6,974 nucleotides of DNA from the NCBI GenBank assembly GCA_023446675.1, contig JAEXPO010000600.1, forward strand, positions 1-6,974. The letters run 5' to 3'. This DNA is from Bacillota bacterium. Its GTDB lineage: Bacteria; Bacillota; Clostridia; DSM-8532. The position numbers and the translations under genes are program-made. The first letter of the stretch is position 1. Every line of letters starts with the position of its first letter. Below the pieces are notes generated by a model. That model searched no databases and was not told the origin of the DNA. It saw only the letters and a program-made list of their open reading frames with translations. Shown one piece after another: positions 1-5,652 of the stretch.

Positions 1-12
1 GTGTGAGAGGTC

Positions 13-35
13 GGCTGCTCAATTAATGAGCAGCC
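13..35 (+). other. Perfect hairpin upstream of leuA
   Basis: Arms 13-20 (GGCTGCTC) and 28-35 (GAGCAGCC) pair perfectly over 8 bp around a 7-base loop. The downstream sequence has only a short TTTT at 51-54, so it is not a classic intrinsic terminator. It could end an upstream gene or be part of a truncated leuA leader. No T-box antiterminator motif is visible, but the window starts only 12 bases earlier. Confidence 0.5.
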
Positions 36-82
36 TCCTACTCGATTGCGTTTTAAGAAAGCTCCGGAAAAATAGGGCCTAT

Positions 83-89
83 AAGGAGG
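83..89 (+). promoter_or_regulatory. Ribosome binding site that fixes the leuA start
   Basis: A perfect AAGGAGG lies 8 bases before the ATG at 98. An in-frame ATG at 26 would give a 24-residue extension but has no well-placed Shine-Dalgarno sequence, so 98 is preferred. Confidence 0.85.
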
Positions 90-97
90 AAACAGCC

Positions 98-1690
98 ATG
101 TATGATCACCGAAAATATCAAAAACAGTTTTATTTGCCCCCAATAGTAACTCATGATTGGATAGAGAAGGATTTTATAGAAAAAGCGCCTCTATGGTGCA
201 GTGTTGACTTAAGGGACGGCAATCAGGCACTGGCCGTTCCCCTGAGCCTCAAGGATAAGCTTGAAATGTTTGAGCTTTTAGTGGCAATCGGCTTTAAGGA
301 AATTGAGGTAGCCTTCCCTGCCGCTTCTGATACGGAGTTCAAATTCTTAAGAACCCTTATTGAAGAAAAAAGGATACCGGAGGATGTGACTATTCAGGTT
401 ATCACCCAGGCCAGGGAGCATATTATACGAAGGACCTTTGAAGCGCTGGAGGGTGCGCCAAGGGCTATTGTTCATCTGTATAACTCCACCTCGGAGGTAC
501 AGCGCAGGCAGGTGTTCAAGAAATCCAGGGAGGAAATCAAGCAGATTGCCGTTTTGGGGGCTCATTATGTGAAGCATTGGGCCCAGAAAACCCGGGGAGA
601 ATTTTATTTTCAGTACAGTCCCGAAAGCTTTCCGGGAACAGAGGTGGATTATGCCCTGGATATTGTCAACAGTGTTTTGGAGGTTTGGGAGCCTGTACCC
701 GGCCATAAGGCCTACATTAATATACCCACGACGGTGGAAAATGCCATGCCTCATATTTTTGCCGGCCAGATAGAGTATATCCACAAGCATATGATGCTAA
801 GAGACAGTGTTATCTTATCGGTACACCCCCACAATGATCGGGGCTGCGGAGTGAGCGACGCGGAATATGGGATCCTGGCCGGTGCCCAGCGGGTGGAGGG
901 CACTCTTTTCGGCAACGGGGAGCGAACGGGAAATGTGGATCTTGTAACTCTTGCCATGAATCTGTATGTCCAGGGAGTAAATCCGGAGCTGGACCTCAGT
1001 GACATGGAGAAAATTGTGGACACATATGAGCGGCTCACGAAAATGAAGGTCCATGAAAGACAGCCCTACTCCGGCTCCCTTGTCTTCACGGCTTTTTCCG
1101 GTTCCCATCAGGATGCTATTGCCAAATCCATGGATTACCGTGAAAGGGAGGAGCAGGAAATATGGGATGTGCCTTACATCCCTGTTGATCCCGGTGATTT
1201 GGGCAGAAATTATGAAAAGGACGTTATTCGTATTAACAGCCAGTCCGGCAAGGGCGGTATAGGCTACCTTCTTCATACGCATTATGGAATAAAGCTGCCC
1301 TACAAAATGAACGAGGAGCTGGGCTATCTGGTGAAGAGCCAATCGGATAAAAGCAGGAAGGAGCTTTCCCATGAGGAAATTTACCGTCTGTTTTTAAGGG
1401 AATACCTGAAGCTTGGCAGCGCATATGCTCCGGCAGGCGGAGCAGCTTGTCTGGATGAGGCCATTGACGTCATCCGCTCTGCGACGGGATGGGACTTTAT
1501 GCTGGAATGCCTGGAAAAGCATGGTGTCACAGATAATGGCATCCAAAAGACCATGGCCTTCGCGGGCATTATATGGCAGAACCGGCTTTATTGGGGGGCG
1601 GGACAGGATGAAAACGCCGAAACGGCGTCGGTGCACGCCCTGAAGGCAGCCGTCAGCCGCCTGGAGCAGAGGATGAATGGCAATGGATAA
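98..1690 (+). CDS. leuA: 2-isopropylmalate synthase (type II LeuA) with shortened regulatory domain
   Basis: This 530-residue cytosolic enzyme should condense acetyl-CoA with 2-ketoisovalerate to 2-isopropylmalate, the first committed step of leucine synthesis. The DRE-TIM barrel motifs are intact: [10 protein letters not shown] at 36-45 (R39 and metal ligand D40), HPHNDRG at 243-249 (H243, H245) and GNGERTGN at 272-279 (N279). FSGSHQDAI at 333-341 is typical of the type II subgroup. The C-terminal LeuA_dimer-like domain is recognisable by [13 protein letters not shown] (499-511), but only about eight residues separate the linker helix (FLREYLKL, 432-439) from the segment matching the usual GNGPIDA region. 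The first half of the leucine-binding domain therefore seems missing, and type II enzymes usually run 550-640 residues. Feedback inhibition by leucine may be lost (inference). The gene overlaps the following AraC-type regulator. A related acyl-chain-extending synthase is the main alternative. Confidence 0.88.
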   Translation: MYDHRKYQKQFYLPPIVTHDWIEKDFIEKAPLWCSVDLRDGNQALAVPLSLKDKLEMFELLVAIGFKEIEVAFPAASDTEFKFLRTLIEEKRIPEDVTIQVITQAREHIIRRTFEALEGAPRAIVHLYNSTSEVQRRQVFKKSREEIKQIAVLGAHYVKHWAQKTRGEFYFQYSPESFPGTEVDYALDIVNSVLEVWEPVPGHKAYINIPTTVENAMPHIFAGQIEYIHKHMMLRDSVILSVHPHNDRGCGVSDAEYGILAGAQRVEGTLFGNGERTGNVDLVTLAMNLYVQGVNPELDLSDMEKIVDTYERLTKMKVHERQPYSGSLVFTAFSGSHQDAIAKSMDYREREEQEIWDVPYIPVDPGDLGRNYEKDVIRINSQSGKGGIGYLLHTHYGIKLPYKMNEELGYLVKSQSDKSRKELSHEEIYRLFLREYLKLGSAYAPAGGAACLDEAIDVIRSATGWDFMLECLEKHGVTDNGIQKTMAFAGIIWQNRLYWGAGQDENAETASVHALKAAVSRLEQRMNGNG

Positions 1691-2762
1691 AATCAGAAAG
1701 GCCGACATTCTGGAGCATTTGAAGGAGCCTGATGAAAGAGAGCTTTTTTATAAAGCCTATGACAGAATTTGCAGGGAAGAGGCCAACAGGGATGCCTTTT
1801 TGCAAAGGTACGGCCACGAGGAGCTTAGAGCCTCTCACATGTACGTTAAGGAAATTCTTACTGGAAACGGGGAGGATTTTAAAAAGGAAGCAACCATGTG
1901 GAAGGATGACGGCAAGCATATCGAGGTGGCCAAATACAGCCGCTGTATGCCCCAAATTCCTGCTGTCCATGACTTTTTTGAAATCGTAGGGGTCCTTGAA
2001 AATACCATGTCGCTTAAAACCAAAACAGGAGAGGTTTTTCTTAAGGAGGGGGATATCTGCTTTATTCCTCCCGGTACGCTGCATGTGCCCGTGATACAGG
2101 ACAACACGCTTGCCCTTCAGCTTATGATCCGCAAAAGCACCTTTATGCAGGCTTTTTCAGCTATTATGGCAGGACCTCACCTTTTGTCGGAATTTTTTAT
2201 CAATGCCCTTTACCTGAATAAATCCGGAGAACTGCTGCTTTTTCATTGCAGTGAAGAGACTGAAATAGAAAATACACTGCTGAAGCTCTACCTTGAAAAC
2301 AAAAATCACGAGCCCTATTATGAAATGATTATGAACAGCAGCTTTCAGGTCCTTCTGTTTCACCTTATCCGAATTGGGGACAAATGCAGCGAGAGCCTTT
2401 CGGCTGTTCACGTCCAGGACACCCTTACAGTAAGACTATTGGAATATATACAGAGCCACTATACCCATGTGACGGTAGCTGATGCGGCCAGGGCCTTTCA
2501 TTTTTCAAAGCCTTACCTGTCAAAATACATTCGCATGAAAACCGGCATGCCCTTTAGTGTCATCATACGGAGTATAAGACTGGAAAAAGCCCATTCCATG
2601 CTTTATGGAACAAATTTAAGCATTGCCGCTGTAGCGGCGGAGGTGGGTTATAAAAACGTGGAGCATTTTATACGTCTGTTTAAAAAAACCTACGGTGAAA
2701 CTCCGGGCTTATACCGCACCAGGCACAAAAATAAAGGCCCGGCAAACAATCTGGGCGAATAA
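1677..2762 (+). CDS. AraC/XylS-family transcriptional regulator with N-terminal cupin
   Basis: The 361-residue protein has the usual ligand-sensing and DNA-binding layout. A cupin-like region spans about residues 88-150, with HDFFEIVGV at 98-106 (H98, E102), then [15 protein letters not shown] at 124-138 (H136). The C-terminal pair of helix-turn-helix motifs covers about 250-348: first HTH near 266-287 ([20 protein letters not shown]), second near 315-337 ([22 protein letters not shown]), ending in the family's YGETPGLYR. About 90 residues precede the cupin, longer than in minimal family members. The gene begins 14 bases inside leuA. ATG 1677 sits 4 bases and ATG 1683 sits 10 bases after AGAGG (1668-1672), so either start is possible. 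Such cupins often bind small organic ligands. Control of leuA itself is an inference from the overlap; the ligand cannot be told. Confidence 0.9.
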   Translation: MAMDKIRKADILEHLKEPDERELFYKAYDRICREEANRDAFLQRYGHEELRASHMYVKEILTGNGEDFKKEATMWKDDGKHIEVAKYSRCMPQIPAVHDFFEIVGVLENTMSLKTKTGEVFLKEGDICFIPPGTLHVPVIQDNTLALQLMIRKSTFMQAFSAIMAGPHLLSEFFINALYLNKSGELLLFHCSEETEIENTLLKLYLENKNHEPYYEMIMNSSFQVLLFHLIRIGDKCSESLSAVHVQDTLTVRLLEYIQSHYTHVTVADAARAFHFSKPYLSKYIRMKTGMPFSVIIRSIRLEKAHSMLYGTNLSIAAVAAEVGYKNVEHFIRLFKKTYGETPGLYRTRHKNKGPANNLGE

Positions 2763-2781
2763 AATGAAATCGGTATGCCAA

Positions 2782-2841
2782 AGCGCTGGGGGAGAACCCC
2801 TGTTATCTCTCCCGAAGCTGCTATGCCGGGCTTTATTGCCC
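2782..2841 (+). other. Structured spacer with alternative hairpins
   Basis: GGGG (2789-2792) can pair with CCCC (2797-2800) around AGAA. Alternatively GGGAG (2790-2794) can pair with CTCCC (2809-2813), supported by GCT (2785-2787) with AGC (2816-2818). These two pairings exclude each other. A third small stem is GGGC (2828-2831) with GCCC (2838-2841). None is followed by a T run, so it is a weak terminator candidate for the leuA-regulator unit. Confidence 0.3.
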
Positions 2842-2865
2842 CTGATATATGTGCCATGTTATAAT
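2836..2865 (+). promoter_or_regulatory. Sigma-A type promoter with extended -10
   Basis: TTGCCC (2836-2841) and a perfect TATAAT (2860-2865) are separated by 18 bases, and TG at 2857-2858 gives an extended -10. Transcription would begin near 2872 and give an untranslated leader of about 80 bases before the Nudix gene. Confidence 0.65.
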
Positions 2866-2874
2866 TAATAAACT

Positions 2875-2900
2875 TGGATTACTTTATAGCCGTTAATCCA
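2875..2900 (+). other. 7-bp inverted repeat at the predicted transcript start
   Basis: TGGATTA (2875-2881) and TAATCCA (2894-2900) are perfect inverted arms around a 12-base gap. They lie at about +3 to +29 of the predicted Nudix transcript, so they could be an operator or a 5' stabilising hairpin. No known binding motif was recognised. Confidence 0.35.
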
Positions 2901-2952
2901 TAACAAATGAAGTTGGTGCCATTATGGGATGTCACACCGGGGGTGTAGGAAT

Positions 2953-3420
2953 ATGGCAATACGAAATGCGGCTAAAGCGATTATCCTTCATGAAGGAAAG
3001 GTTCTGCTCAATAAATGCCTGGGAGACAAGGGGCAGATCTATTATGATTTGCCGGGAGGCGGACAGCATCCCTATGAGACCATGGAAGAGGCTGTCGTAA
3101 GAGAATGCCTTGAGGAGACAGGATATCTTGTAAAACCCCTGCGTTTTGCTGCGCTGGCTGAAGAGATTTATTACAATGAAGAATTGCGTTCGCGTTTTCC
3201 GGATTATGCTCATCGGGTGCATCATGTTTTTGTATGCCAAATTTTGGATTTCAATCCGGGAAAGGCCACGGAAACCGATTATCAGCAGGAGGAAAGCGTG
3301 TGGCTTTCCCTAGACGAGGTTGATTCCCTTGATATTCGTCCCCGCCAGATAAAGGAAGTCTTCCATGAGCTTATCCGTTCCTCCCATCCATTGTACCTGG
3401 GAGCCGTCCATGAAAAATGA
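2953..3420 (+). CDS. Nudix hydrolase of unknown substrate
   Basis: The 155-residue protein carries a complete Nudix box at residues 36-58: G36, five residues, E42, seven residues, then RECLEETGY (50-58), whose glutamates bind the divalent metal. Nudix enzymes split nucleoside diphosphates linked to another group, acting in nucleotide clean-up or cofactor turnover. The N-terminus (MAIRNAAKAIILHEGKVLL) fits the first strand and turn of the fold. An in-frame ATG at 2929 adds eight residues but has no ribosome binding site. ATG 2953 has GGGGGTG at 2939-2945 about seven bases upstream, and so is chosen. It has its own promoter and is followed after 64 bases by a VOC gene, probably on the same transcript. 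The substrate cannot be deduced from the box alone. Confidence 0.88.
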   Translation: MAIRNAAKAIILHEGKVLLNKCLGDKGQIYYDLPGGGQHPYETMEEAVVRECLEETGYLVKPLRFAALAEEIYYNEELRSRFPDYAHRVHHVFVCQILDFNPGKATETDYQQEESVWLSLDEVDSLDIRPRQIKEVFHELIRSSHPLYLGAVHEK

Positions 3421-3421
3421 T

Positions 3422-3456
3422 GCAGGCGCTTATTCCTGCCAGGCTTAACTAAAGCC
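3422..3456 (+). other. Two small tandem hairpins between Nudix and VOC genes
   Basis: GCAGG (3422-3426) pairs with CCTGC (3435-3439), and GGCTT (3442-3446) pairs with AAGCC (3452-3456). Both stems are 5 bp and neither has a T run, so they do not look like terminators. They lie within the probable shared transcript. Confidence 0.3.
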
Positions 3457-3484
3457 CTAATAAAGGAAAACCAGGAGGCTTAAC

Positions 3485-3952
3485 ATGAAATATGTACACA
3501 CCAATATCATTGCGGAGGACAGCCAGCGCCTCATTGCCTTTTATAAAAAGGTCTTTGGCTTAAGGAGCATCGGAAAATCGAGAGATCTTAAAGGAGAATG
3601 GGTTGACAGGCTGACAGGCCTCACGGATGCCCATATTGTGGGGGAGCACCTGGCTATGCCGGGGTATGACGGAGAGCTTCCCACCCTGGAGATCTTTACG
3701 TATAAAAGCGGATCAGAAAAAGAAGGTAAAACGGAACAACCTGTGAGCGAAAAGCGGATTAACCGCTTGGGCCTGGCTCACCTGGCGTTTGAGGTGGAAA
3801 AGGTGGAGGAAACCCTGGAAAGGCTTCTGCAGGAAGGCGGAAGCTTGGTAGGTGAACAGGTCTCCACAATCTACCCGGACGGAAAACAGGCTGTTTTTGT
3901 TTATGCCGCAGATCCTGAGGGGAATATTATTGAACTGCAAAATTGGAGTTAA
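3485..3952 (+). CDS. VOC-fold metalloprotein (glyoxalase/dioxygenase-like)
   Basis: This 155-residue protein has the paired beta-alpha-beta-beta-beta modules of the vicinal oxygen chelate superfamily. Module 1 begins at YVHTNIIAEDSQRLIAFYKKVFGL (3-26), module 2 at GLAHLAFEV (96-104) and ends at DPEGNIIELQ (143-152). All four classical metal-ligand positions are filled: H5, E69, H99 and E150. It is therefore probably an active metal enzyme rather than a metal-free binding protein. Members include lactoylglutathione lyase, methylmalonyl-CoA epimerase, fosfomycin and bleomycin resistance proteins and dioxygenases, and the sequence does not decide between them. AGGAGG at 3473-3478 is six bases before the ATG. 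It follows the Nudix gene by 64 bases in the same direction. A 7-bp hairpin begins at its stop codon. Confidence 0.85.
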   Translation: MKYVHTNIIAEDSQRLIAFYKKVFGLRSIGKSRDLKGEWVDRLTGLTDAHIVGEHLAMPGYDGELPTLEIFTYKSGSEKEGKTEQPVSEKRINRLGLAHLAFEVEKVEETLERLLQEGGSLVGEQVSTIYPDGKQAVFVYAADPEGNIIELQNWS

Positions 3953-3968
3953 AGAGATAAGCTCTTTA
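3950..3968 (+). terminator. Weak hairpin at the end of the VOC gene
   Basis: TAAAGAG (3950-3956) and CTCTTTA (3962-3968) form a perfect 7-bp AT-rich stem with a 5-base loop, starting at the stop codon itself. It is followed by TATACATT rather than a run of T, so termination is likely only partial. Confidence 0.35.
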
Positions 3969-4030
3969 TATACATTAAAGCAGTGCTTCTTGTGAATCAT
4001 TCCATAATATGTAATTTAATATTCGAATCA

Positions 4031-4062
4031 CTATAAGCTTCAGGTAGCCCTGAAGCTTATAG
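4031..4062. repeat. Perfect 14-bp hairpin with TAGC loop
   Basis: Arms 4031-4044 (CTATAAGCTTCAGG) and 4049-4062 (CCTGAAGCTTATAG) are exact reverse complements around TAGC. Neither side has a T run, so it is not a standard intrinsic terminator in either direction. It could be a bidirectional barrier, a dispersed palindromic repeat or a protein site. Confidence 0.75.
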
Positions 4063-4164
4063 CTGATGCTCTTTAAGCTTCATAACAACCAACTGGAGCC
4101 CTGTTCCAGGACCGTTCTTTACGATTTCTTTATACGTTCCTAGGCATGTAATATTTGCGAACAC
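4057..4164 (-). pseudogene. Short minus-strand frame, possible gene remnant
   Basis: Reading the minus strand from GTG at 4164 gives 35 codons ending in TAA at 4059-4057, with a protein-like composition including KNGPGTGLQLVVMKLKEHQ. A TAG lies immediately upstream, there is no ribosome binding site, and the stop falls inside the 14-bp hairpin. I do not recognise the family. It may be chance, or the tail of a decayed gene. Confidence 0.15.
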
Positions 4165-4183
4165 CTATTTAATATGATACAAT
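4155..4183 (+). promoter_or_regulatory. Candidate main promoter of the ATP synthase operon
   Basis: TTGCGA (4155-4160) and TACAAT (4178-4183) are 17 bases apart, with TG at 4175-4176 forming an extended -10. Transcription would start near 4190 and give a leader of about 270 bases before atpI. Confidence 0.5.
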
Positions 4184-4211
4184 TGAAATATATATATGAT
4201 TTTTATATGTT
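4183..4211 (+). promoter_or_regulatory. Second overlapping promoter candidate
   Basis: TTGAAA (4183-4188) and TATGTT (4206-4211) are 17 bases apart in an AT-rich stretch. It abuts the candidate at 4155-4183. AT-rich sequence raises the false-positive risk. Confidence 0.3.
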
Positions 4212-4214
4212 TTT

Positions 4215-4258
4215 TGTGTACATACATATACATGTAAAAATGAAGATTCATGTACACA
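4215..4258. repeat. 9-bp inverted repeat in the atp leader
   Basis: TGTGTACAT (4215-4223) and ATGTACACA (4250-4258) are perfect inverted arms separated by 26 bases. They lie just downstream of the candidate promoters, so they could act as a paired operator or as an RNA stem. Confidence 0.45.
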
Positions 4259-4308
4259 CATTAATTACGCATATTCTGAATTGTTTATGTAAAAAACTTA
4301 TTTCTTAT

Positions 4309-4410
4309 TTAACGGTAGCTCCTTGTGCGATGCAATACCAATGCCACTAAAACTACCTCTTGGTCTTCGTATTCGTTTGGATTTGCCTGTAAAGCAATTG
4401 ATGCATTCAT
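4309..4410 (-). pseudogene. Short minus-strand frame, possible gene remnant
   Basis: Minus-strand ATG at 4410 opens 33 codons ending in TAA at 4311-4309, beginning MNASIALQANPNEYEDQEVV. The first residues faintly recall the start of small thiamine-binding YkoF/MTH1187-type proteins of about 100 residues. That resemblance is from memory and weak. There is no ribosome binding site, and sequence beyond the stop is AT-rich with stops in all frames. Confidence 0.15.
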
Positions 4411-4426
4411 GGCGTTACTTTGTATT
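4398..4426 (+). promoter_or_regulatory. Proximal promoter candidate for atpI
   Basis: TTGATG (4398-4403) and TGTATT (4421-4426) are 17 bases apart, each matching four of six consensus bases. This would give a short leader of about 28 bases to atpI. It is weaker than the candidate at 4155-4183. Confidence 0.25.
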
Positions 4427-4460
4427 TATGGAAATCAGTGACTTTTAAAGAACACAGAAT

Positions 4461-4892
4461 TTGCGGCCTGAAATCCAACGAAAGCAGGTGGTTTTCTTAA
4501 ATAGGAGCATTGCGTATCGAGAGATTCTGGGGTTTAAATGGTGGTATTTGCTTTTTAACGGAGTACTGTTTGTCTTGTTTTTGCTAATACGCGGCGTTGC
4601 GTTTGATCCCTTTATAGGATTGCTCATGGGGAGCGTGTTTTCTCTGTTGAATTTCTATATTATGGGTGTAACGATTGAACGTTCCATGCAAAAGACCTCC
4701 GGCCTGTCTGCAGTGAGCGTCGGGATCGGTTATATTATTCGGGCTGCTCTTATGCTTGCTGTGCTTTACGCAGCATCAAGAATCAGTATGGATACCTTTA
4801 TCAGCGCGGTGCTTCCACTGTTTTTCCCTCGAATAATATTGACTCTAAAGAGCAGAAAAGGAAGTGAGGGATCTTGCAAGGAGCAAAAATAG
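4461..4892 (+). CDS. atpI: ATP synthase subunit I (AtpI)
   Basis: This 143-residue membrane protein is the small, poorly conserved first product of many bacterial atp operons. It is thought to help assemble the c ring. Four membrane segments can be seen at about 27-43, 50-70, 82-106 and 112-129. The second contains the typical GLLMGSVFSLLNFYIMG (53-69), followed by IER (72-74), and GYIIRAALM (90-98) precedes the third segment's core. The start is uncertain. TTG at 4461 begins LRPEIQRKQVV, which fits the family, but its ribosome binding site is poor (only AAAGAACA upstream). GTG at 4488 is an alternative. The end overlaps atpB by 19 bases if atpB starts at TTG 4874. Function is assigned on topology, motif and position before atpB. 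Confidence 0.82.
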   Translation: MRPEIQRKQVVFLNRSIAYREILGFKWWYLLFNGVLFVLFLLIRGVAFDPFIGLLMGSVFSLLNFYIMGVTIERSMQKTSGLSAVSVGIGYIIRAALMLAVLYAASRISMDTFISAVLPLFFPRIILTLKSRKGSEGSCKEQK

Positions 4893-5584
4893 TTTATCAA
4901 TTTGGTGAATCCGGACTTTTAATAACTGAAACCGTCTTTTTGTCCCTATTGGTTTTGCTGTTTGTCACCGCGGTATGTTATTGGCTTACACGAAATTTAG
5001 CAAAAGTGCCCTCTACAAAGCGCCAGCTGGTTGCCGAAATAATTGTAAGCAGCGTAAACAATATGATAAAGACCACCATGGGCCAGAGGTATGTCAAGGG
5101 CTATGCCCCTTACATAGCGGCCATTATGGCATATTCGTTCATGGGGAGCTCTCTTAGCCTTTTTGGGCTGCGTCCGTTAACAATCGATTTGAATGTAACA
5201 TTAAGCTGGGGTTTAATGACCTTTATTCTGATGCAGGCCAACCGGTTTAAATCTTATGGATTTACAGGCTATTTCAAGAATCTGGCCAGCCCGATTGCAT
5301 TTATGATGCCGCTTAATATGCTCAGTGAGATGATTATTCCCGTATCTCTGGCATTTCGGCATTTTGGAAATATACTGGGTGGATCGGTAATAATGAGTTT
5401 GGTTCGGGATGGCCTGAATTCCTTAAATAATTCCCTTGGTATTCCCTTTCCACTGGTACAGATAGGTATTCCGGCGGCACTGTCGGCTTATCTGGACGTT
5501 TTTGCAGGGTTTCTTCAGGCCTATATTTTCGCAACGCTGACCATGGTTTTCATCAGCAACAGAGGTAAGGAAGAACTCGTTTGA
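4874..5584 (+). CDS. atpB: F-type ATP synthase subunit a (AtpB)
   Basis: The 236-residue subunit a is the membrane stator that forms the ion half-channels against the c ring. The essential arginine is R162 in SLAFRHFGNILGG (158-170), preceded by the conserved PLNMLSEMI (146-154). The last helix has GFLQAYIFATLTMVFI (212-227), matching the family's Q-x-x-IF pattern. Membrane segments lie near 17-38, 76-97, 106-121, 138-160, 164-178 and 195-228. The length fits the short a subunits of Firmicutes. The start is unclear. TTG 4874 follows GTGAGGG closely and overlaps the end of atpI, while a perfect AAGGAG (4878-4883) sits five bases before an in-frame ATA at 4889. No ATG or GTG is available nearby. 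The stop is 68 bases before atpE. Confidence 0.95.
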   Translation: MQGAKIVYQFGESGLLITETVFLSLLVLLFVTAVCYWLTRNLAKVPSTKRQLVAEIIVSSVNNMIKTTMGQRYVKGYAPYIAAIMAYSFMGSSLSLFGLRPLTIDLNVTLSWGLMTFILMQANRFKSYGFTGYFKNLASPIAFMMPLNMLSEMIIPVSLAFRHFGNILGGSVIMSLVRDGLNSLNNSLGIPFPLVQIGIPAALSAYLDVFAGFLQAYIFATLTMVFISNRGKEELV

Positions 5585-5596
5585 CAGACTGTTAAA

Positions 5597-5617
5597 AGCT
5601 GTTTGTACAAAGCAGTT
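5597..5617 (+). other. Imperfect palindrome between atpB and atpE
   Basis: The 10-base palindrome TTTGTACAAA (5602-5611) is flanked by AGCTG (5597-5601) and, after one bulged G, CAGTT (5613-5617). It could form a bulged RNA stem ahead of the strong atpE ribosome binding site. No terminator tail follows. Confidence 0.3.
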
Positions 5618-5637
5618 CATAATAAATATAAAACGAC

Positions 5638-5644
5638 AGGGAGG
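5638..5644 (+). promoter_or_regulatory. Strong ribosome binding site of atpE
   Basis: AGGGAGG lies eight bases before the atpE ATG, with a T-rich spacer. It is the strongest such site among atpI, atpB, atpE and atpF, in keeping with the need for many c subunits per enzyme. Confidence 0.75.
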
Positions 5645-5652
5645 TTTTTTTC

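Larger units (their letters stand above)
2764..2868 (+). other. Possible 34-residue leucine-rich small ORF
   Basis: An ATG two bases after the regulator's stop opens a 34-codon frame ending TAA at 2866-2868. The peptide has 8 leucines using six different codons and a hydrophobic core (LLSLPKLLCRALLPLIYV). There is no good Shine-Dalgarno sequence before it. Its end overlaps the promoter of the next gene. It may be chance. Confidence 0.15.
3953..4460. other. About 500-base gap without a convincing gene
   Basis: The gap separates the Nudix-VOC unit from the ATP synthase operon. It contains a perfect 14-bp hairpin (4031-4062), a promoter reading into atpI (4155-4183), an AT-rich tract (about 4165-4310) with a 9-bp inverted repeat, and two short minus-strand open frames at 4057-4164 and 4309-4410. 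No long open frame, tRNA or known riboswitch was recognised. No atpZ-like gene is present ahead of atpI. Confidence 0.7.

Noticed and set aside
46..74. TTGCGT and AAAATA, 17 bases apart, as a leuA promoter
   Set aside because: The -10 match is poor and the transcript would start right at the ribosome binding site.
26..97. In-frame upstream ATG starting with [10 protein letters not shown], like a leucine leader peptide
   Set aside because: It has no stop before leuA, so it cannot be a separate leader peptide. It has no well-placed ribosome binding site, while ATG 98 has a perfect one.
347..790. A 147-codon minus-strand open frame inside leuA
   Set aside because: Same reasons: opposite-strand shadow of conserved barrel sequence, with no recognisable domain.
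815..1372. A 185-codon minus-strand open frame inside leuA
   Set aside because: It lies wholly over a strongly conserved gene on the other strand, has no ribosome binding site and shows no family motif.
2929..2952. Earlier ATG for the Nudix gene
   Set aside because: No ribosome binding site precedes it, and the extra eight residues do not fit the fold's N-terminus.
4189..4260. Short TATA and TACATA repeats as a CRISPR or tandem array
   Set aside because: The units are irregular and only a few bases long with no spacers; this is simple AT-rich sequence.
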